The position numbers were made by a program, and so were the translations under genes. A DNA stretch of 41,684 nucleotides, taken from Chelatococcus sambhunathii (GTDB lineage Bacteria > Pseudomonadota > Alphaproteobacteria > Rhizobiales > Methylopilaceae). Where the stretch lies: NCBI GenBank assembly GCA_031316315.1, contig JADBEO010000036.1, forward strand, positions 1 to 41,684, read 5' to 3'. The notes below the pieces were generated by a model. The model ran no database searches, was not told the origin of the DNA, and was given only the letters and a program-made list of their open reading frames with translations. This document shows, in pieces, positions 16,059 to 27,871 of this stretch (positions within the stretch are counted from its first letter, which is position 1; every line of letters starts with the position of its first letter).

Positions 16059-16127
16059 GAAATGTACCGTGGCTGGACGCGAGTCATTGCGCGCGCGCAA
16101 TGCCTGTAGCTGATTTTCGCCAAGGAG

Positions 16128-18797
16128 TCATGCCGGCGCCGGCTTCGGCATGAGCAGACGCTGGTAGACCAGCCCGACGCAGATGAGCACGCCGCCAAGG
16201 CCGATGAAGGACAGGGCGCGCCAGACCCCGTCGAGGCCCGCAAGGTCGAACAGGAAGACCTTCAGGCTCACCGCCACGATGACGAGCGCGGAGCCTGCGC
16301 GCAGCATTTGCGAGCGCCGCGCGACGCCCGCCGCGAGCAGCGCGAGGCCGAAGACCAGCCAGACGAGCGAATAGGCGTACCACTCCGCATCGCCGGCGTC
16401 GGGGCCGGAGAGGTCCGGGCCCTGAAAATAGCGGCGCACGAGGAGCGTCACCCAGGCGAAGGCGAGCGCCAGCGCCGCGGCGCCGAGCGCGCGCCGCATC
16501 CAGGCTGGCCGCCCCTCGGCCGCGAAGCGCGCGGCCATGAAGGCCGCGACCGCCGGGACGAGATAGCCGGGCAGGAGGTCGTTGATCAGCAGGCCGCCCG
16601 AAACCGGCTCGCCGCTGAAGACCGGGTTCGCGCCGACCAGAAGGCCCGCGAGCGAGGCCGCGACGCCGATCGCGCCGAGGATCAGCGCGCCCCATTTCAG
16701 CGGCGGACTCGCGCGGCCGAGTCCGACCCTGCCGGCGACGGCCGCGAGCGCGAAGGCGACGGTGGCGTCGAGCCCCGCCTCGACGAGCTTGACGGACGGC
16801 GCCGTCATGTCGCCGCCATGGGCGAGATGGCGCGCTTGGCAGAAGCCGAGCAGCAGCGCGAAGACGAGCGACAGCGCCTCGAGCACGTTGGCCGCGAGGG
16901 TCTGCCCGACCTTGTCGAACTGGCGGGAGCCCAGCCAGAAGGCCGCCGCCGGCGCGCCGTAGCCCCAGAGCGAGGCGTTGAAGATCGGCGTCGTTCCGAG
17001 ACCGTCGCCGACGATGCGAGGGTCGATCGCGATCCGGGCGAGGACGATCGCGCAGGCGGCGATGGCGAGCCAGCCCAGCGCGCGGATCGGCCGTTTGACA
17101 GCCACAAAGCCGAGCGCCATGGCGAGGAACGACAGAGCCACGGTGAGCGCGCCCTCGCGCATCGCCATGGCGAGCGCGAGCCCGAGCGCGGCCGCGGCGC
17201 CGACCGCGTAGGACGCGGTGACCATCGGGCTTGCCGCCCCCTTGGCCTCGCGGCGCGCGGCGTCCTCGGTCAGCCATGTGAAGGCGAGCGCGAGCAGGAC
17301 GGTGAGTCCCGCAAAGCGCAGGTCCGGCGCGAAGGCCGAGACCCGCCAGTAGGCGATCGCCATCAGCGCCAGCGGCGCGGCGACGGACGACGCCGCGAGC
17401 AGCCCGGTTCGCCATGCCGGAAGCGCCGGTTTTAGGCGCGCGGCGAAGGAGCCGCCCAGGAGATAGATCGCGCCGAGCGCGCCCGAAAAGACCAGAAAGC
17501 TCTCGACTCCTGCGGAATGGGCGGTCTCCCCCGGCGCGGGGAAGCTGGTGATCTCGGCGACCGCCGCGAGCGCCTGATCGTCGAAGGACAGAGCGACGAG
17601 CGCCGCAAGCCCCGCGCCGACCGCCGCGACCGGGGCGAGGCCGGAGGCCCAGACGGCGAGCGCCAGCATAGCGGCGAGGATGCCGCCCGTCGCTCCGAGC
17701 GCGGCTTGCCCGAAGCCGTCGATCGCGGGGCAGACGGCGGCGATGAGGCCGAACAGGCCGATCAGCCCGCTCGAGATCGGGTCGATCTCCGGGAGCTCCG
17801 GCGCCTGCAGGCGGCCACCGGAATGCATGAATGCGGCGAGCGCGATCAGCGCGGCGGAATAGACCAGCAGCACGGCAGCGTCCGCCGGCGCGACGCCGAT
17901 CACCGCGAGCCCGGCCCACAGGAAGGCGGCGACGCCGGCGGCGACGGCGAGGCCCGGCCAGCTCCGCCTCCGCGCGACCGCGAAGGCGGCGGCGGTCGGC
18001 GCGAGCAGGTAGATGTAGAGCGCCCAGGCGTTGGGCTCCTCGCTGGAGATCAGCAGCGGCGCGGCGTGCGCGCCAATCAGCCCGACCGCGCCGACGATGG
18101 GCCCGTGCAGCGCCGCGGCGACGAGCGTCGCAAGCGCGACGAGGCCGAGCGCGACGAACGCGGCGGCGGGGCTGAGGAAGCCGTAGAGCGCGTAGGCCGC
18201 GTAGACCGTGCCGAAGGCGCTGACGGCGCCGGCCGAGGTCAGCACCGCGGGGATGTCGATCGCGCGGCGCGGCGTTCCGCGCTTCGCCTCGGCCCGGCGC
18301 ATGCGCTCGGCGAGGATGAGCAGCGCCGCGGAGAACAGCGCGCCGAAGGTCACGCGCGCGGCCGGGCCGAGCCAGCCCTGCTCGATCGAATAGCGCACGA
18401 GGAAGATCCCGCCGAGCGCCAGCGCGACGCCGCCGACGATCACGCTCCAGCGCGCACCGATCAGTTCCTCGAGCGATCGGCTCGCGGGCTTCGGCTGCGA
18501 CGGAACCGGAGCACGGGCGGCTGAAGGCGGGAGCGCGGACTTCGACGCGGCGGGAGCTGGCTGAGGCGATGCGGGGGGCGCCGGGCGCGAAACGGCCGCC
18601 GGGGACGGAGCGGGCGTCTGTTCTGTGGCTGGCCGGGGCGCTTCAGCCGCCCGGCGCGCGAGCTCGCGCTCGACCGTCACGAGCCGCTTCTCGAGCGTCT
18701 CGATCCTGCCGCGCGCCTGCAGCGCGAAGACAAGGCCGGCCACCCCCGCCAGCGGAATGGCGAGCACGATCAGCCCCAGGAAGACCCAGATGTCCAC
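16128..18797 (-). CDS. DUF2339 domain multi-pass membrane protein
   Basis: 889 residues. The first hydrophobic segment (about 3-26) is followed by a short coiled coil (ARGRIETLEKRLVTVERELARR) and an Ala/Pro-rich linker to about 105. From about 110 to the end there are some two dozen hydrophobic helices. The opening LEELIGARWSVIVGGVALALGGIFLVRYSIEQGWLGP region is the DUF2339 signature. These very large polytopic proteins are common in Proteobacteria and have no established biochemical role; a cell-envelope function is only a guess. The gene is divergent from the P1 peptidase gene. The long, strongly GC-biased sequence throws large antisense open frames, which are not genes. Confidence 0.88.
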   Translation of the reverse strand: MDIWVFLGLIVLAIPLAGVAGLVFALQARGRIETLEKRLVTVERELARRAAEAPRPATEQTPAPSPAAVSRPAPPASPQPAPAASKSALPPSAARAPVPSQPKPASRSLEELIGARWSVIVGGVALALGGIFLVRYSIEQGWLGPAARVTFGALFSAALLILAERMRRAEAKRGTPRRAIDIPAVLTSAGAVSAFGTVYAAYALYGFLSPAAAFVALGLVALATLVAAALHGPIVGAVGLIGAHAAPLLISSEEPNAWALYIYLLAPTAAAFAVARRRSWPGLAVAAGVAAFLWAGLAVIGVAPADAAVLLVYSAALIALAAFMHSGGRLQAPELPEIDPISSGLIGLFGLIAAVCPAIDGFGQAALGATGGILAAMLALAVWASGLAPVAAVGAGLAALVALSFDDQALAAVAEITSFPAPGETAHSAGVESFLVFSGALGAIYLLGGSFAARLKPALPAWRTGLLAASSVAAPLALMAIAYWRVSAFAPDLRFAGLTVLLALAFTWLTEDAARREAKGAASPMVTASYAVGAAAALGLALAMAMREGALTVALSFLAMALGFVAVKRPIRALGWLAIAACAIVLARIAIDPRIVGDGLGTTPIFNASLWGYGAPAAAFWLGSRQFDKVGQTLAANVLEALSLVFALLLGFCQARHLAHGGDMTAPSVKLVEAGLDATVAFALAAVAGRVGLGRASPPLKWGALILGAIGVAASLAGLLVGANPVFSGEPVSGGLLINDLLPGYLVPAVAAFMAARFAAEGRPAWMRRALGAAALALAFAWVTLLVRRYFQGPDLSGPDAGDAEWYAYSLVWLVFGLALLAAGVARRSQMLRAGSALVIVAVSLKVFLFDLAGLDGVWRALSFIGLGGVLICVGLVYQRLLMPKPAPA

Positions 18798-18919
18798 GCC
18801 ATGCCCCCGAATTCGGCCGCCAGTCTAAAACGCGGCGCGTCGATGCGAAATCGTCATAGCGTAGTGGTCGCGGCGGCCGGTTCGGTTCAGCTCCGCGCCG
18901 CTTCTGCTACTGTGCCGCG

Positions 18920-19939
18920 ATGTCCTCGCCCGTCCTGCGCCCCGGCCCGCGCAATTCGATCACCGATGTCGCCGGCGTGCTCGTCGGCCAGGCGGAGGAC
19001 GCGGGGCTCGCCTCGGGCGTCACGGCGATCCTGTTCGAACATCCCGCCGTCGCCTCGGTCGATGTGCGCGGCGGCGGGCCGGGGACGCGCGAGACCGATC
19101 TGCTCGCCCCGGAGAAGACGATCGAAAAGATCGACGCCCTGGCGTTCTCCGGCGGCTCCGCCTTCGGGCTCGACGCAGCCGCCGGCGTCATGGCGGCTCT
19201 CGCCGAGCAGGGCAGGGGATTTGCTGTCGGTCCCGCGCGCGTGCCGATCGTGCCGGGCGCCATCCTGTTCGACCTCACCAATGGCGGAAACAAGGACTGG
19301 GGGCGGTTTCCGCCCTATCGCGATCTCGGCTACCGGGCGGCGACGGCGGCGCGCCGGGACGTCGCGCTCGGCTCGGTCGGGGCCGGACTCGGCGCCCGCA
19401 CGGCGACGCTGAAGGGCGGTCTCGGCGCAGCGTCCGCCGTGCTCCCCGAGCACGGCCCGACCATCGGCGCGCTCGCGGTCGTCAACGCGCTCGGCTCCGC
19501 CACCGTCGGCCAGAGCGCCCGGTTCTGGGCCGCGCCCTTCGAGATGCAGGCCGAGTTCGGCGGGCTGGGCGCCGAGCCGGAGCTCGACCCGAAAGACTGG
19601 TTCTCGCCGGCGAAGCCGGTCGCGGGCGCGAACACGACGCTCGCGCTGGTCGCGACCGACGCCCGCCTCACCAAGACGGAGGCGAAAGCGCTCGCCGTCA
19701 TGGCGCAGGACGGCCTCGCCCGGGCGCTGATCCCGTGCCACACGCCTCTCGACGGCGACGTCGTCTTCGCCGCCGCGACCGGTCATTTCGAGCTCGATGG
19801 CGACCGTCTCGGCATGCTCGCGGTGCTCGGGCACGTCGCCGCCATGACGCTCGCCCGCGCCGTCGCGCGGGGCGTCTACGAGGCGACGGCCCTGCCGTTT
19901 CCAGGCGCCCAGCCCGCCTGGCGCGACCGCTTCGGCTGA
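18920..19939 (+). CDS. P1 (DmpA/BapA-like) family peptidase
   Basis: 339-residue N-terminal-nucleophile peptidase of family S58. Relatives such as DmpA and BapA are aminopeptidases acting on D-amino-acid- or beta-peptides after self-cleavage into two chains. Family landmarks are ITDVAGVLVGQ at the start, VRGGGPGTRETD, LAFSGGSAFGLDAAAG, GSVGAGLGA and KGGLGAAS. The segment GANTTLALVATDA is where the self-processing nucleophile (Ser or Thr) of the family is expected, so a Thr is likely here. No signal peptide is evident. A repeat-A element follows the gene. The physiological substrate is unknown. Confidence 0.9.
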   Translation: MSSPVLRPGPRNSITDVAGVLVGQAEDAGLASGVTAILFEHPAVASVDVRGGGPGTRETDLLAPEKTIEKIDALAFSGGSAFGLDAAAGVMAALAEQGRGFAVGPARVPIVPGAILFDLTNGGNKDWGRFPPYRDLGYRAATAARRDVALGSVGAGLGARTATLKGGLGAASAVLPEHGPTIGALAVVNALGSATVGQSARFWAAPFEMQAEFGGLGAEPELDPKDWFSPAKPVAGANTTLALVATDARLTKTEAKALAVMAQDGLARALIPCHTPLDGDVVFAAATGHFELDGDRLGMLAVLGHVAAMTLARAVARGVYEATALPFPGAQPAWRDRFG

Positions 19940-19964
19940 GCGGCGACAAGGAGCGCGACTGAAA

Positions 19965-20105
19965 CCGACTGCGTGCTTCGAGACGGCCCTCCGAGCCTCC
20001 TCAGCATGAGGGACGTGGAGCTTGCGGGTAGGCGATCGGAAAAGCGAGAACCATCCTCATGCTGAGGAGGCCGCCACAGGCGGCCGTCTCGAAGCAGGCA
20101 GTCGG
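19965..20105. repeat. Repeat family A, copy 2 (long imperfect palindrome)
   Basis: Outer arms CCGACTGCGTGCTTCGAGAC plus GGCC (19965-19988) and the near reverse complement at 20082-20105. The inner arms are CCTCCTCAGCATGAGG and CCTCATGCTGAGGAGG. Arms match copy 1 at 1121-1238 while the centre differs, as expected for a dispersed family under selection for base pairing. It lies between the peptidase gene and murI. Confidence 0.9.
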
Positions 20106-20205
20106 CTGATCCAGGTCTGTCCCGGCAGAGAAAGCGGCGGCGCTGTCAACTCCGCCACGATTCGGTAACCATCTCTGGCTTCAATCGGCTGTCGGCTTCG
20201 GGGCG

Positions 20206-21084
20206 ATGCACGAGAGGGTCATGGGCGTCGATCTGTTCGCGGGTCTCAACGGCGCGGCCCTGCCCGCGCTCGGCCGCGCGCCGAAAATACTGGTCTTCGA
20301 TTCCGGCCTCGGCGGCCTGACCGTGCTGAGCGAACTTGTTCTCGCGCTGCCGGGCGCGTCCTTCGTCTACGCCGCCGACGACGCCGCTTTTCCTTACGGG
20401 GCGCTCGACGAGGAGCGGCTGGTCGCGCGCGTCCTCGCCGTCATGGAGCGGCTCGTCGCGCGGGAGGCGCCGGATCTCGTCGTGATCGCCTGCAACACCG
20501 CCGCCACCGGCGCTCTGCCGGCGTTGCGCGCCCGCTTCGCCCTACCGTTCGTCGGCACGGTGCCGGCGGTGAAGCCCGCCGTGAAGGCCTCCCGCTCGGG
20601 GCTGGTGACGATCCTCGCGACGCCCGGGACCGTCCGGCGCGAGCACACGCGCGCCATGATCGACGCCTTCGCTGGAGAGACGGAGGTGACGCTCGTCGGC
20701 TCGCCCAGGCTCGCCGGCTTCGCCGAAGCCGAACTGCGCGGAGAGCCTGTGGCGGACGCCGACGTCGCGGCCGAGATCGCGCCCTGCTTCGTCGAGAAGG
20801 ACGCCCGCCGCACCGACGCGGTCGCGCTCGCCTGCACGCATTTTCCGCTGCTCACCCGGCGTTTCGAGGCGGTCGCGCCCTGGCCGGTCGCCTGGATCGA
20901 CCCGGCGCCCGCGATCGCGCGGCGGGTCCTCGCGCTTGTCGCCGAGCCCGACAGGGCGATTGAAGGCGGCGCCAGGCCGCGCGTCCTGTTCACGTCTGAC
21001 CGAACGGCGCCCGCGGCTCTGGTTTCCGCGCTGGCGAAGCGTGGGTTAGCCTCGATCGTGAATGATCATTTTCCGCTAACCTGA
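20206..21084 (+). CDS. murI: Glutamate racemase
   Basis: Cofactor-independent interconversion of L- and D-glutamate, supplying D-glutamate for peptidoglycan. The 292-residue product has both catalytic cysteines in their motifs: Cys96 in VIACNTAA and Cys210 in ALACTHFPLL. The first strand and loop FDSGLGGLTVL and the PYG motif are also present. The N-terminal 25 residues are longer than in many relatives. An in-frame ATG at 20221 preceded by GAGAGG is an alternative start, though its spacing is tight. A repeat-A element lies upstream. No other cell-wall gene is adjacent. Confidence 0.93.
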   Translation: MHERVMGVDLFAGLNGAALPALGRAPKILVFDSGLGGLTVLSELVLALPGASFVYAADDAAFPYGALDEERLVARVLAVMERLVAREAPDLVVIACNTAATGALPALRARFALPFVGTVPAVKPAVKASRSGLVTILATPGTVRREHTRAMIDAFAGETEVTLVGSPRLAGFAEAELRGEPVADADVAAEIAPCFVEKDARRTDAVALACTHFPLLTRRFEAVAPWPVAWIDPAPAIARRVLALVAEPDRAIEGGARPRVLFTSDRTAPAALVSALAKRGLASIVNDHFPLT

Positions 21085-21197
21085 CGACGAAAGTCTCGCC
21101 AGACAGGTCTTCACATCGACACGATCTCCGACTCTACTGGAGAAACTCGGGGTTTGTCGCGTATCGGGAGACATTCGCGCTGACGGGAGCCTTCGCG

Positions 21198-21734
21198 ATG
21201 CTGAGCAAGCGTTACCCCACGATCATCGAAATTGACGGCGTTCTGGCCGACGTGCCGCATGACGGATATCTCGGTCCGGTCACCAAGGCTTTCGACGATC
21301 CTGCCGTCATGGCGACGCTTGGCGGCGCGAGGAGTCGCGACGCGGCGGAAAGCTTCGTCTCCCGGTCGCGGGCGCACTGGCGCGACGCCGGCTTCGGCCT
21401 CTGGTTCCTGCGCGACATGAGCGACGGCGGCTTCGCCGGCTGGGCGGGGCTTCGTCGCTGCGAGGCCGACGGCGAGCGCACGGTCGAGCTCGCCTACGCG
21501 CTGACCCCGAAGCTGCGCTGCAAGGGCCATGCGACGCGCATCGGCTCGCTCGCGCTGCAGCTCGGCTTCGACAACCTGGGCTTGCCCGAGGTCGTCGCCT
21601 TCACGACGCCCGAGAACGCGCATTCGCTGTCGGTGATCGATCGCCTCGAATTCGAGCGGGACCGAGACTTCGAGCATGGCGGGCGCCCGCACGTGCTCTA
21701 CCGCCGCACCGAGGCGATGCATCGCGCGCACTGA
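21198..21734 (+). CDS. GNAT family N-acetyltransferase (RimJ/RimL-like)
   Basis: 178-residue acetyl-CoA-dependent acetyltransferase. The RimJ/RimL-type layout is visible: an early TKAFDDPAVMATLGG segment, then FGLWFLRDMSDGGFAGWAGL as the central strands. The acetyl-CoA-binding region is YALTPKLRCKGHATRIGSLAL, followed by TTPENAHSLSVIDRLEFERD near the C-terminus. Substrate (protein N-terminus, antibiotic or small molecule) cannot be told. It is the last gene on its strand before the convergent quinone reductase gene. Confidence 0.87.
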   Translation: MLSKRYPTIIEIDGVLADVPHDGYLGPVTKAFDDPAVMATLGGARSRDAAESFVSRSRAHWRDAGFGLWFLRDMSDGGFAGWAGLRRCEADGERTVELAYALTPKLRCKGHATRIGSLALQLGFDNLGLPEVVAFTTPENAHSLSVIDRLEFERDRDFEHGGRPHVLYRRTEAMHRAH

Positions 21735-21743
21735 AGGCCGCCT

Positions 21744-22580
21744 TCAGACCGCCCGGCGTTCTGTGGTCGCGATCTCCCCGACGGGACGCTCGGCAGGCTC
21801 GCCGGCCTGCAGCAGATGGATCCGTGAGCCGCTCGCCCCGGCGCCAAGCCCGTCCTTCAGGACCTGCTGACCGTCGTAATGCCCGCCGTTCTGCCGGCGG
21901 AACGGGATCGGCTCATCGATGAAGAGGCGTGACAGCCTCTCGCGGAAGGCATCCGCGGCCTTTTCCCATCCCTCCGGCGTCAATCGGTCGGCCTGATAGA
22001 CCGTGAAGGGCGGCAGCACCGCCATGCCGGGATAGAACAGCGTTCCGTGCTGGATCGGCCAGAGCACGTCGTCGAGCGCGCCGTTGACGCCGCGGTCGGA
22101 ATAATGCGGCTCGCGGCCGCCGATCGTGATCGACAGCATCGCCCGGCGCCCGAGCAGATTCCCCTCCCCATAGCGATCTCCCCAGCGCTCGCCCTTGTGC
22201 GGCCCGACCCCATAGGCGAAGCCGTAGGCGTAGACCCGCTCGACCCAGCCTTTGAGAATCGCAGGCGCCGAGAACCACCAGAGCGGGAACTGGAAGATCA
22301 CCGCGTCGGCCCAGAGCAGCTTTTCCTGCTCGGCCGCGACGTCCGCGCTCTGCGAGCCCCCGAGATAGGCGTGCTTGGACTCGCCCGCATACCGCAGACG
22401 GTCCGGATAGGCGCGGTCGGAAAAGTCGCCGGCGTCGGCCATCGCCTTCCAGCGCATCGCGTAAAGGTCGGAGATTTTCACCTCGTGGCCGAGCGACCTG
22501 AGCGTCTCGACGGCGAGATTTTTGAGCGAGCCGTTCAGGGATTGCGGCTCCGGGTGGGCGTAGACGATCAGCACGTTCAT
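21744..22580 (-). CDS. NAD(P)H-dependent oxidoreductase, flavodoxin-like fold (NQO/KefF type)
   Basis: 278-residue FAD- or FMN-binding quinone reductase of the flavodoxin_2 family. The opening NVLIVYAHPEPQSLNGSLKN is the cofactor-binding strand and loop. The central WADAVIFQFPLWWFSAPAILKGWVERVY is the most conserved stretch, and FYPGMAVLPPF lies near the end. Two-electron reduction of quinones or related electrophiles is the family role. The start at 22580 was selected because the fold begins immediately. It is divergent from a LysR gene across 119 bases, the classic arrangement for a LysR-controlled target. Confidence 0.9.
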   Translation of the reverse strand: MNVLIVYAHPEPQSLNGSLKNLAVETLRSLGHEVKISDLYAMRWKAMADAGDFSDRAYPDRLRYAGESKHAYLGGSQSADVAAEQEKLLWADAVIFQFPLWWFSAPAILKGWVERVYAYGFAYGVGPHKGERWGDRYGEGNLLGRRAMLSITIGGREPHYSDRGVNGALDDVLWPIQHGTLFYPGMAVLPPFTVYQADRLTPEGWEKAADAFRERLSRLFIDEPIPFRRQNGGHYDGQQVLKDGLGAGASGSRIHLLQAGEPAERPVGEIATTERRAV

Positions 22581-22666
22581 GGACGCGTCTCCTTCGTGGG
22601 CCGGCCCGGCGCGCCGCGCCGGCGCCCGCCGCCGAGAACGAGGTAGGGGCGCAGCTGCAATCATTG

Positions 22667-22680
22667 AAATCGCCAGATTT
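22667..22680. promoter_or_regulatory. Putative LysR operator in the divergent intergenic region
   Basis: AAATCGCCAGATTT reads AAATC-N4-GATTT, a perfect inverted repeat in the 119-base region between the quinone reductase gene and its divergent LysR gene. Position and symmetry suit a LysR-type binding site; promoter boxes are not clear. Confidence 0.4.
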
Positions 22681-22699
22681 ATCTGCTGCCATCCACTCA

Positions 22700-23602
22700 A
22701 TGGATATCAGGCGGCTCGATCTGAACCTGCTGGTCGCGCTCGAGGCGCTGCTCGCCGAGCGCAACGTCACGCGCGCCGCGCGGCGGCTGCACATCAGCCA
22801 GCCGGCGCTGTCAGCCCAGCTGAACCGGCTGCGGGACCTGTTCGGCGACCCGCTCCTGATCCCGGCGCAGCGCGGGGTGACGCCGACGGCGCGCGCGCTC
22901 GAACTGCAGGCGCCGCTGCACGCGGCGCTGGAGCAGGTCCGCGGCGTGCTTTCGGTCGGAGCGAGCTTCGATCCCGCTTCGGCCGAACTCACCGTCTCGC
23001 TGATGGGCTCGGACGCGACCCAGTACGCTGTTCTGACGCCGCTCGCGCTCGCTCTTGCGCGAGAGGCGCCGGGCCTGCGGACCGCGTGGCGAACGGTCGA
23101 CGCGGCCGCCTTTCCGTCGCTCGCCGAGCGCGGCGAGGTCGATCTCGCATTTCTGACGCCCGACCTGGCCCATGAGGCGATGCACGCCCGCAAGCTGCTG
23201 GACGAGCGCTATGTGGTCATCGCGCGGAAGGGACATCCGCAGGTCCATGGCGTCGTCGATCTCGACGCCTTCTGCGCGCTCGACCACGTGATCTCCTCGC
23301 CCGTCGGCGGCGGGTTCGCGGGTCCGACGGACGAGGCGCTGGCGGCGCACGGCAGGGCGCGACGCGTCGTGTTGTCGGTCCCGAACTTCCTGATGACGCC
23401 GGAGGTCGTCGCCCGCTCGGACATGATCGCGCTCGCGCCGGAGCGGGTCGCGCGCATTCAGGCGGACCGGCTCCAGATCATGGAGCCGCCGATCCCGGTG
23501 CCGGGCTTCACCATCGCCATGGTCTGGCACGACCGCGTCGACGCCCATCCCGCCCAACGCTGGCTGAGGGAGCGCATCGTCCGGCTGGTGGAGGAGGGGT
23601 GA
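22700..23602 (+). CDS. LysR family transcriptional regulator (divergent from quinone reductase)
   Basis: 300-residue LysR-type regulator of the NodD/LinR-like branch, judging from the opening DIRRLDLNLLVALEALLAERNVTRAARRL and HISQPALSAQLNRLRDLFGDPLL. The effector-binding domain runs from about 90 to 295. It starts at ATG 22700; an in-frame TTG at 22664 is upstream of the conserved region. The gene is divergent from a flavodoxin-fold oxidoreductase gene and probably controls it. Its 3' end faces metH across a repeat-B element. Confidence 0.92.
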   Translation: MDIRRLDLNLLVALEALLAERNVTRAARRLHISQPALSAQLNRLRDLFGDPLLIPAQRGVTPTARALELQAPLHAALEQVRGVLSVGASFDPASAELTVSLMGSDATQYAVLTPLALALAREAPGLRTAWRTVDAAAFPSLAERGEVDLAFLTPDLAHEAMHARKLLDERYVVIARKGHPQVHGVVDLDAFCALDHVISSPVGGGFAGPTDEALAAHGRARRVVLSVPNFLMTPEVVARSDMIALAPERVARIQADRLQIMEPPIPVPGFTIAMVWHDRVDAHPAQRWLRERIVRLVEEG

Positions 23603-23626
23603 GCGCGGAGGGCGGCGCACGCCGTT

Positions 23627-23714
23627 CGTCATGCCCGGACTTGATCCGGGCATCCATCTGACGGCCGCGTCCGCGGCCGATGGATTGCCGGGTCAAGCCC
23701 GGCAATGACGGCGG
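23627..23714. repeat. Repeat family B, copy 2, in a convergent junction
   Basis: CGTCATGCCCGGACTTGATC at the left and GATGGATTGCCGGGTCAAGC with GGCAATGACGGCGG at the right; the halves are complementary and flank GGCCGCGTCCGCGGCC, itself palindromic. It matches 11618-11703 and again fills the gap between two convergent stop codons, LysR on the left and the cobalamin half of metH on the right. Confidence 0.88.
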
Positions 23715-23727
23715 TCGTTGCTCGAGC

Positions 23728-26393
<2,666 letters not shown>

Positions 26394-26397
<4 letters not shown>

Positions 26398-26819
26398 AAG
26401 TAGTTCCTGTTCGTCCAGGGAGACCGGGCAGGGTCATAAGGCAATTCGGTAGCCAGAACTTCCAGTCGCTCGATTAGAGCGGGAAAAACACCGATCTTCA
26501 GCGACGTCAGCCACGCTTCGCTGGAGTGACGCTCAGCGCGCTGCAGATGTGTAGATGCCATGGCAACATCTTCTAAGTCCGCCGACCGATACCATGTCGG
26601 ATCGTTGGGCCTGACATCACGAGACTGAACCCATCCGATGTTGTCCGTCGGGACCACGGTGATATTTGCGGCCTTGAGCAACGCCCAAAGTCGCTCGATC
26701 AACTCCCCATACTCCACATGTTGATCATTCCACCGGCCAAGACTGACTTGATCCGCTGTCATCAGTTCCTGACGAAGCGTGTTCGCTTCGCGCCTCCAGG
26801 ACGCCGGATCGAACGTCAC
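26394..26819 (-). CDS. Unknown 141-residue protein inserted between the two metH halves
   Basis: Not recognised. The product is soluble, mixed alpha/beta by appearance, with five Trp and segments such as [20 protein letters not shown] and [15 protein letters not shown]; no signal peptide, membrane segment or catalytic motif. It starts with GTG overlapping the TGA of the homocysteine-domain gene (GTGA, 26816-26819), and its own TGA overlaps the ATG of the cobalamin part (ATGA, 26394-26397). It must therefore be translated with both. Composition differs from its neighbours: 67 of 120 bases are G or C at 26461-26580, against 77 of 120 at 26161-26280 in metH. A late insertion into the operon is likely; a role as MetH partner or an unrelated cargo gene are both possible. 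Confidence 0.72.
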
Positions 26820-27871
26820 GCCGCCGTCTCGAACGGCTCGAGGCCCGACAGCCTCATCCGCGGCGCGATCTCCGGCACCTTGCGCGGCGCCTTGTCCTTC
26901 ACGGCCTCGGCGATGGCGGCGATGTGGTCCGGCGTCGTGCCGCAGCAGCCGCCGACGATGTTGACGAGGCCCGACGAGGCGAACTCGCCGACGAGCTCGC
27001 CCATCGCCTCCGGGCTCTCGTCATAGAGGCCGAACTCGTTGGGAAGGCCCGCGTTCGGATAGGCGCAGATCAGCGTATCGGCGACGCGAGAGAGCTCCGC
27101 GATATGCGCGCGCATCTCCTTGGCGCCGAGCGCGCAGTTGAGGCCGAACGAGATCGGCCGAGCATGGTTCAGAGCGTTCCAGAACGCGGTCGGCGTCTGA
27201 CCCGAGAGCGTGCGGCCCGACAGGTCGGTGATGGTGCCGGAGATCATGACCGGCACGCGGATGTTCCGCTCCGCGAACAGCTGCTCGATCGCGAAGATCG
27301 CGGCCTTGGCGTTCAGCGTATCGAAGATGGTCTCGACCAGCAGGATGTCGGCGCCACCGTCTAGCAGCCCGCGTGCGGCCTCGCCATAGGCTTCCGCCAG
27401 CTGGTCGAAGGTGACGGCGCGGAACCCCGGATTGTTGACGTCCGGCGAGATCGAGGCGGTGCGGTTGGTCGGCCCGAGCGTGCCGGCGACGAAGCGCGGG
27501 CGGCCGTCCTCCCTGGCGGCGATGTCGCCGGCTTCCCGAGCGAGCTTCGCGCCCTCAAAATTCAGCTCGTAGGCGAGCTCCTCCATGCCGTAGTCGGCCT
27601 GCGCGATGGTCGTCGAGGAGAAGGTGTTGGTCTCGACGATGTCGGCGCCCGCGCGGAAATACTGCAGGTGGATGTCGCGGATCTTGTCGGGCTGGGTGAG
27701 GATCAGCAGGTCGTTGTTGCCCTTGAGGTCCCGCTTCCAGTCCTTGAAGCGCTCGGCGCGGAAATCCTCTTCCGAGAACTTCTCGCGCTGGATCATCGTC
27801 CCCATCGCGCCGTCGAGGACGAGGATGCGCTTGGCGGCGAGCTCGCGGATCGTCTTTTCGGTATCGGTCAT
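26816..27871 (-). CDS. Methionine synthase homocysteine-binding part (split MetH, homocysteine S-methyltransferase domain)
   Basis: 351-residue stand-alone Hcy domain equal to the first module of MetH. The barrel begins [14 protein letters not shown], has [16 protein letters not shown], and carries the three zinc-binding cysteines: Cys246 in FGLNCALGA and Cys309-Cys310 in [11 protein letters not shown]. Zinc activates homocysteine for methyl transfer from methylcobalamin on the other MetH part. Ending at EPFETAA, it stops where the linker to the folate domain would begin. The ATG at 27871 overlaps the stop of an 81-residue gene (ATGA, 27868-27871) with GAGGAG just upstream. A longer in-frame start at 28051 lies within that gene and is rejected. 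Confidence 0.93.
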   Translation of the reverse strand: MTDTEKTIRELAAKRILVLDGAMGTMIQREKFSEEDFRAERFKDWKRDLKGNNDLLILTQPDKIRDIHLQYFRAGADIVETNTFSSTTIAQADYGMEELAYELNFEGAKLAREAGDIAAREDGRPRFVAGTLGPTNRTASISPDVNNPGFRAVTFDQLAEAYGEAARGLLDGGADILLVETIFDTLNAKAAIFAIEQLFAERNIRVPVMISGTITDLSGRTLSGQTPTAFWNALNHARPISFGLNCALGAKEMRAHIAELSRVADTLICAYPNAGLPNEFGLYDESPEAMGELVGEFASSGLVNIVGGCCGTTPDHIAAIAEAVKDKAPRKVPEIAPRMRLSGLEPFETAA

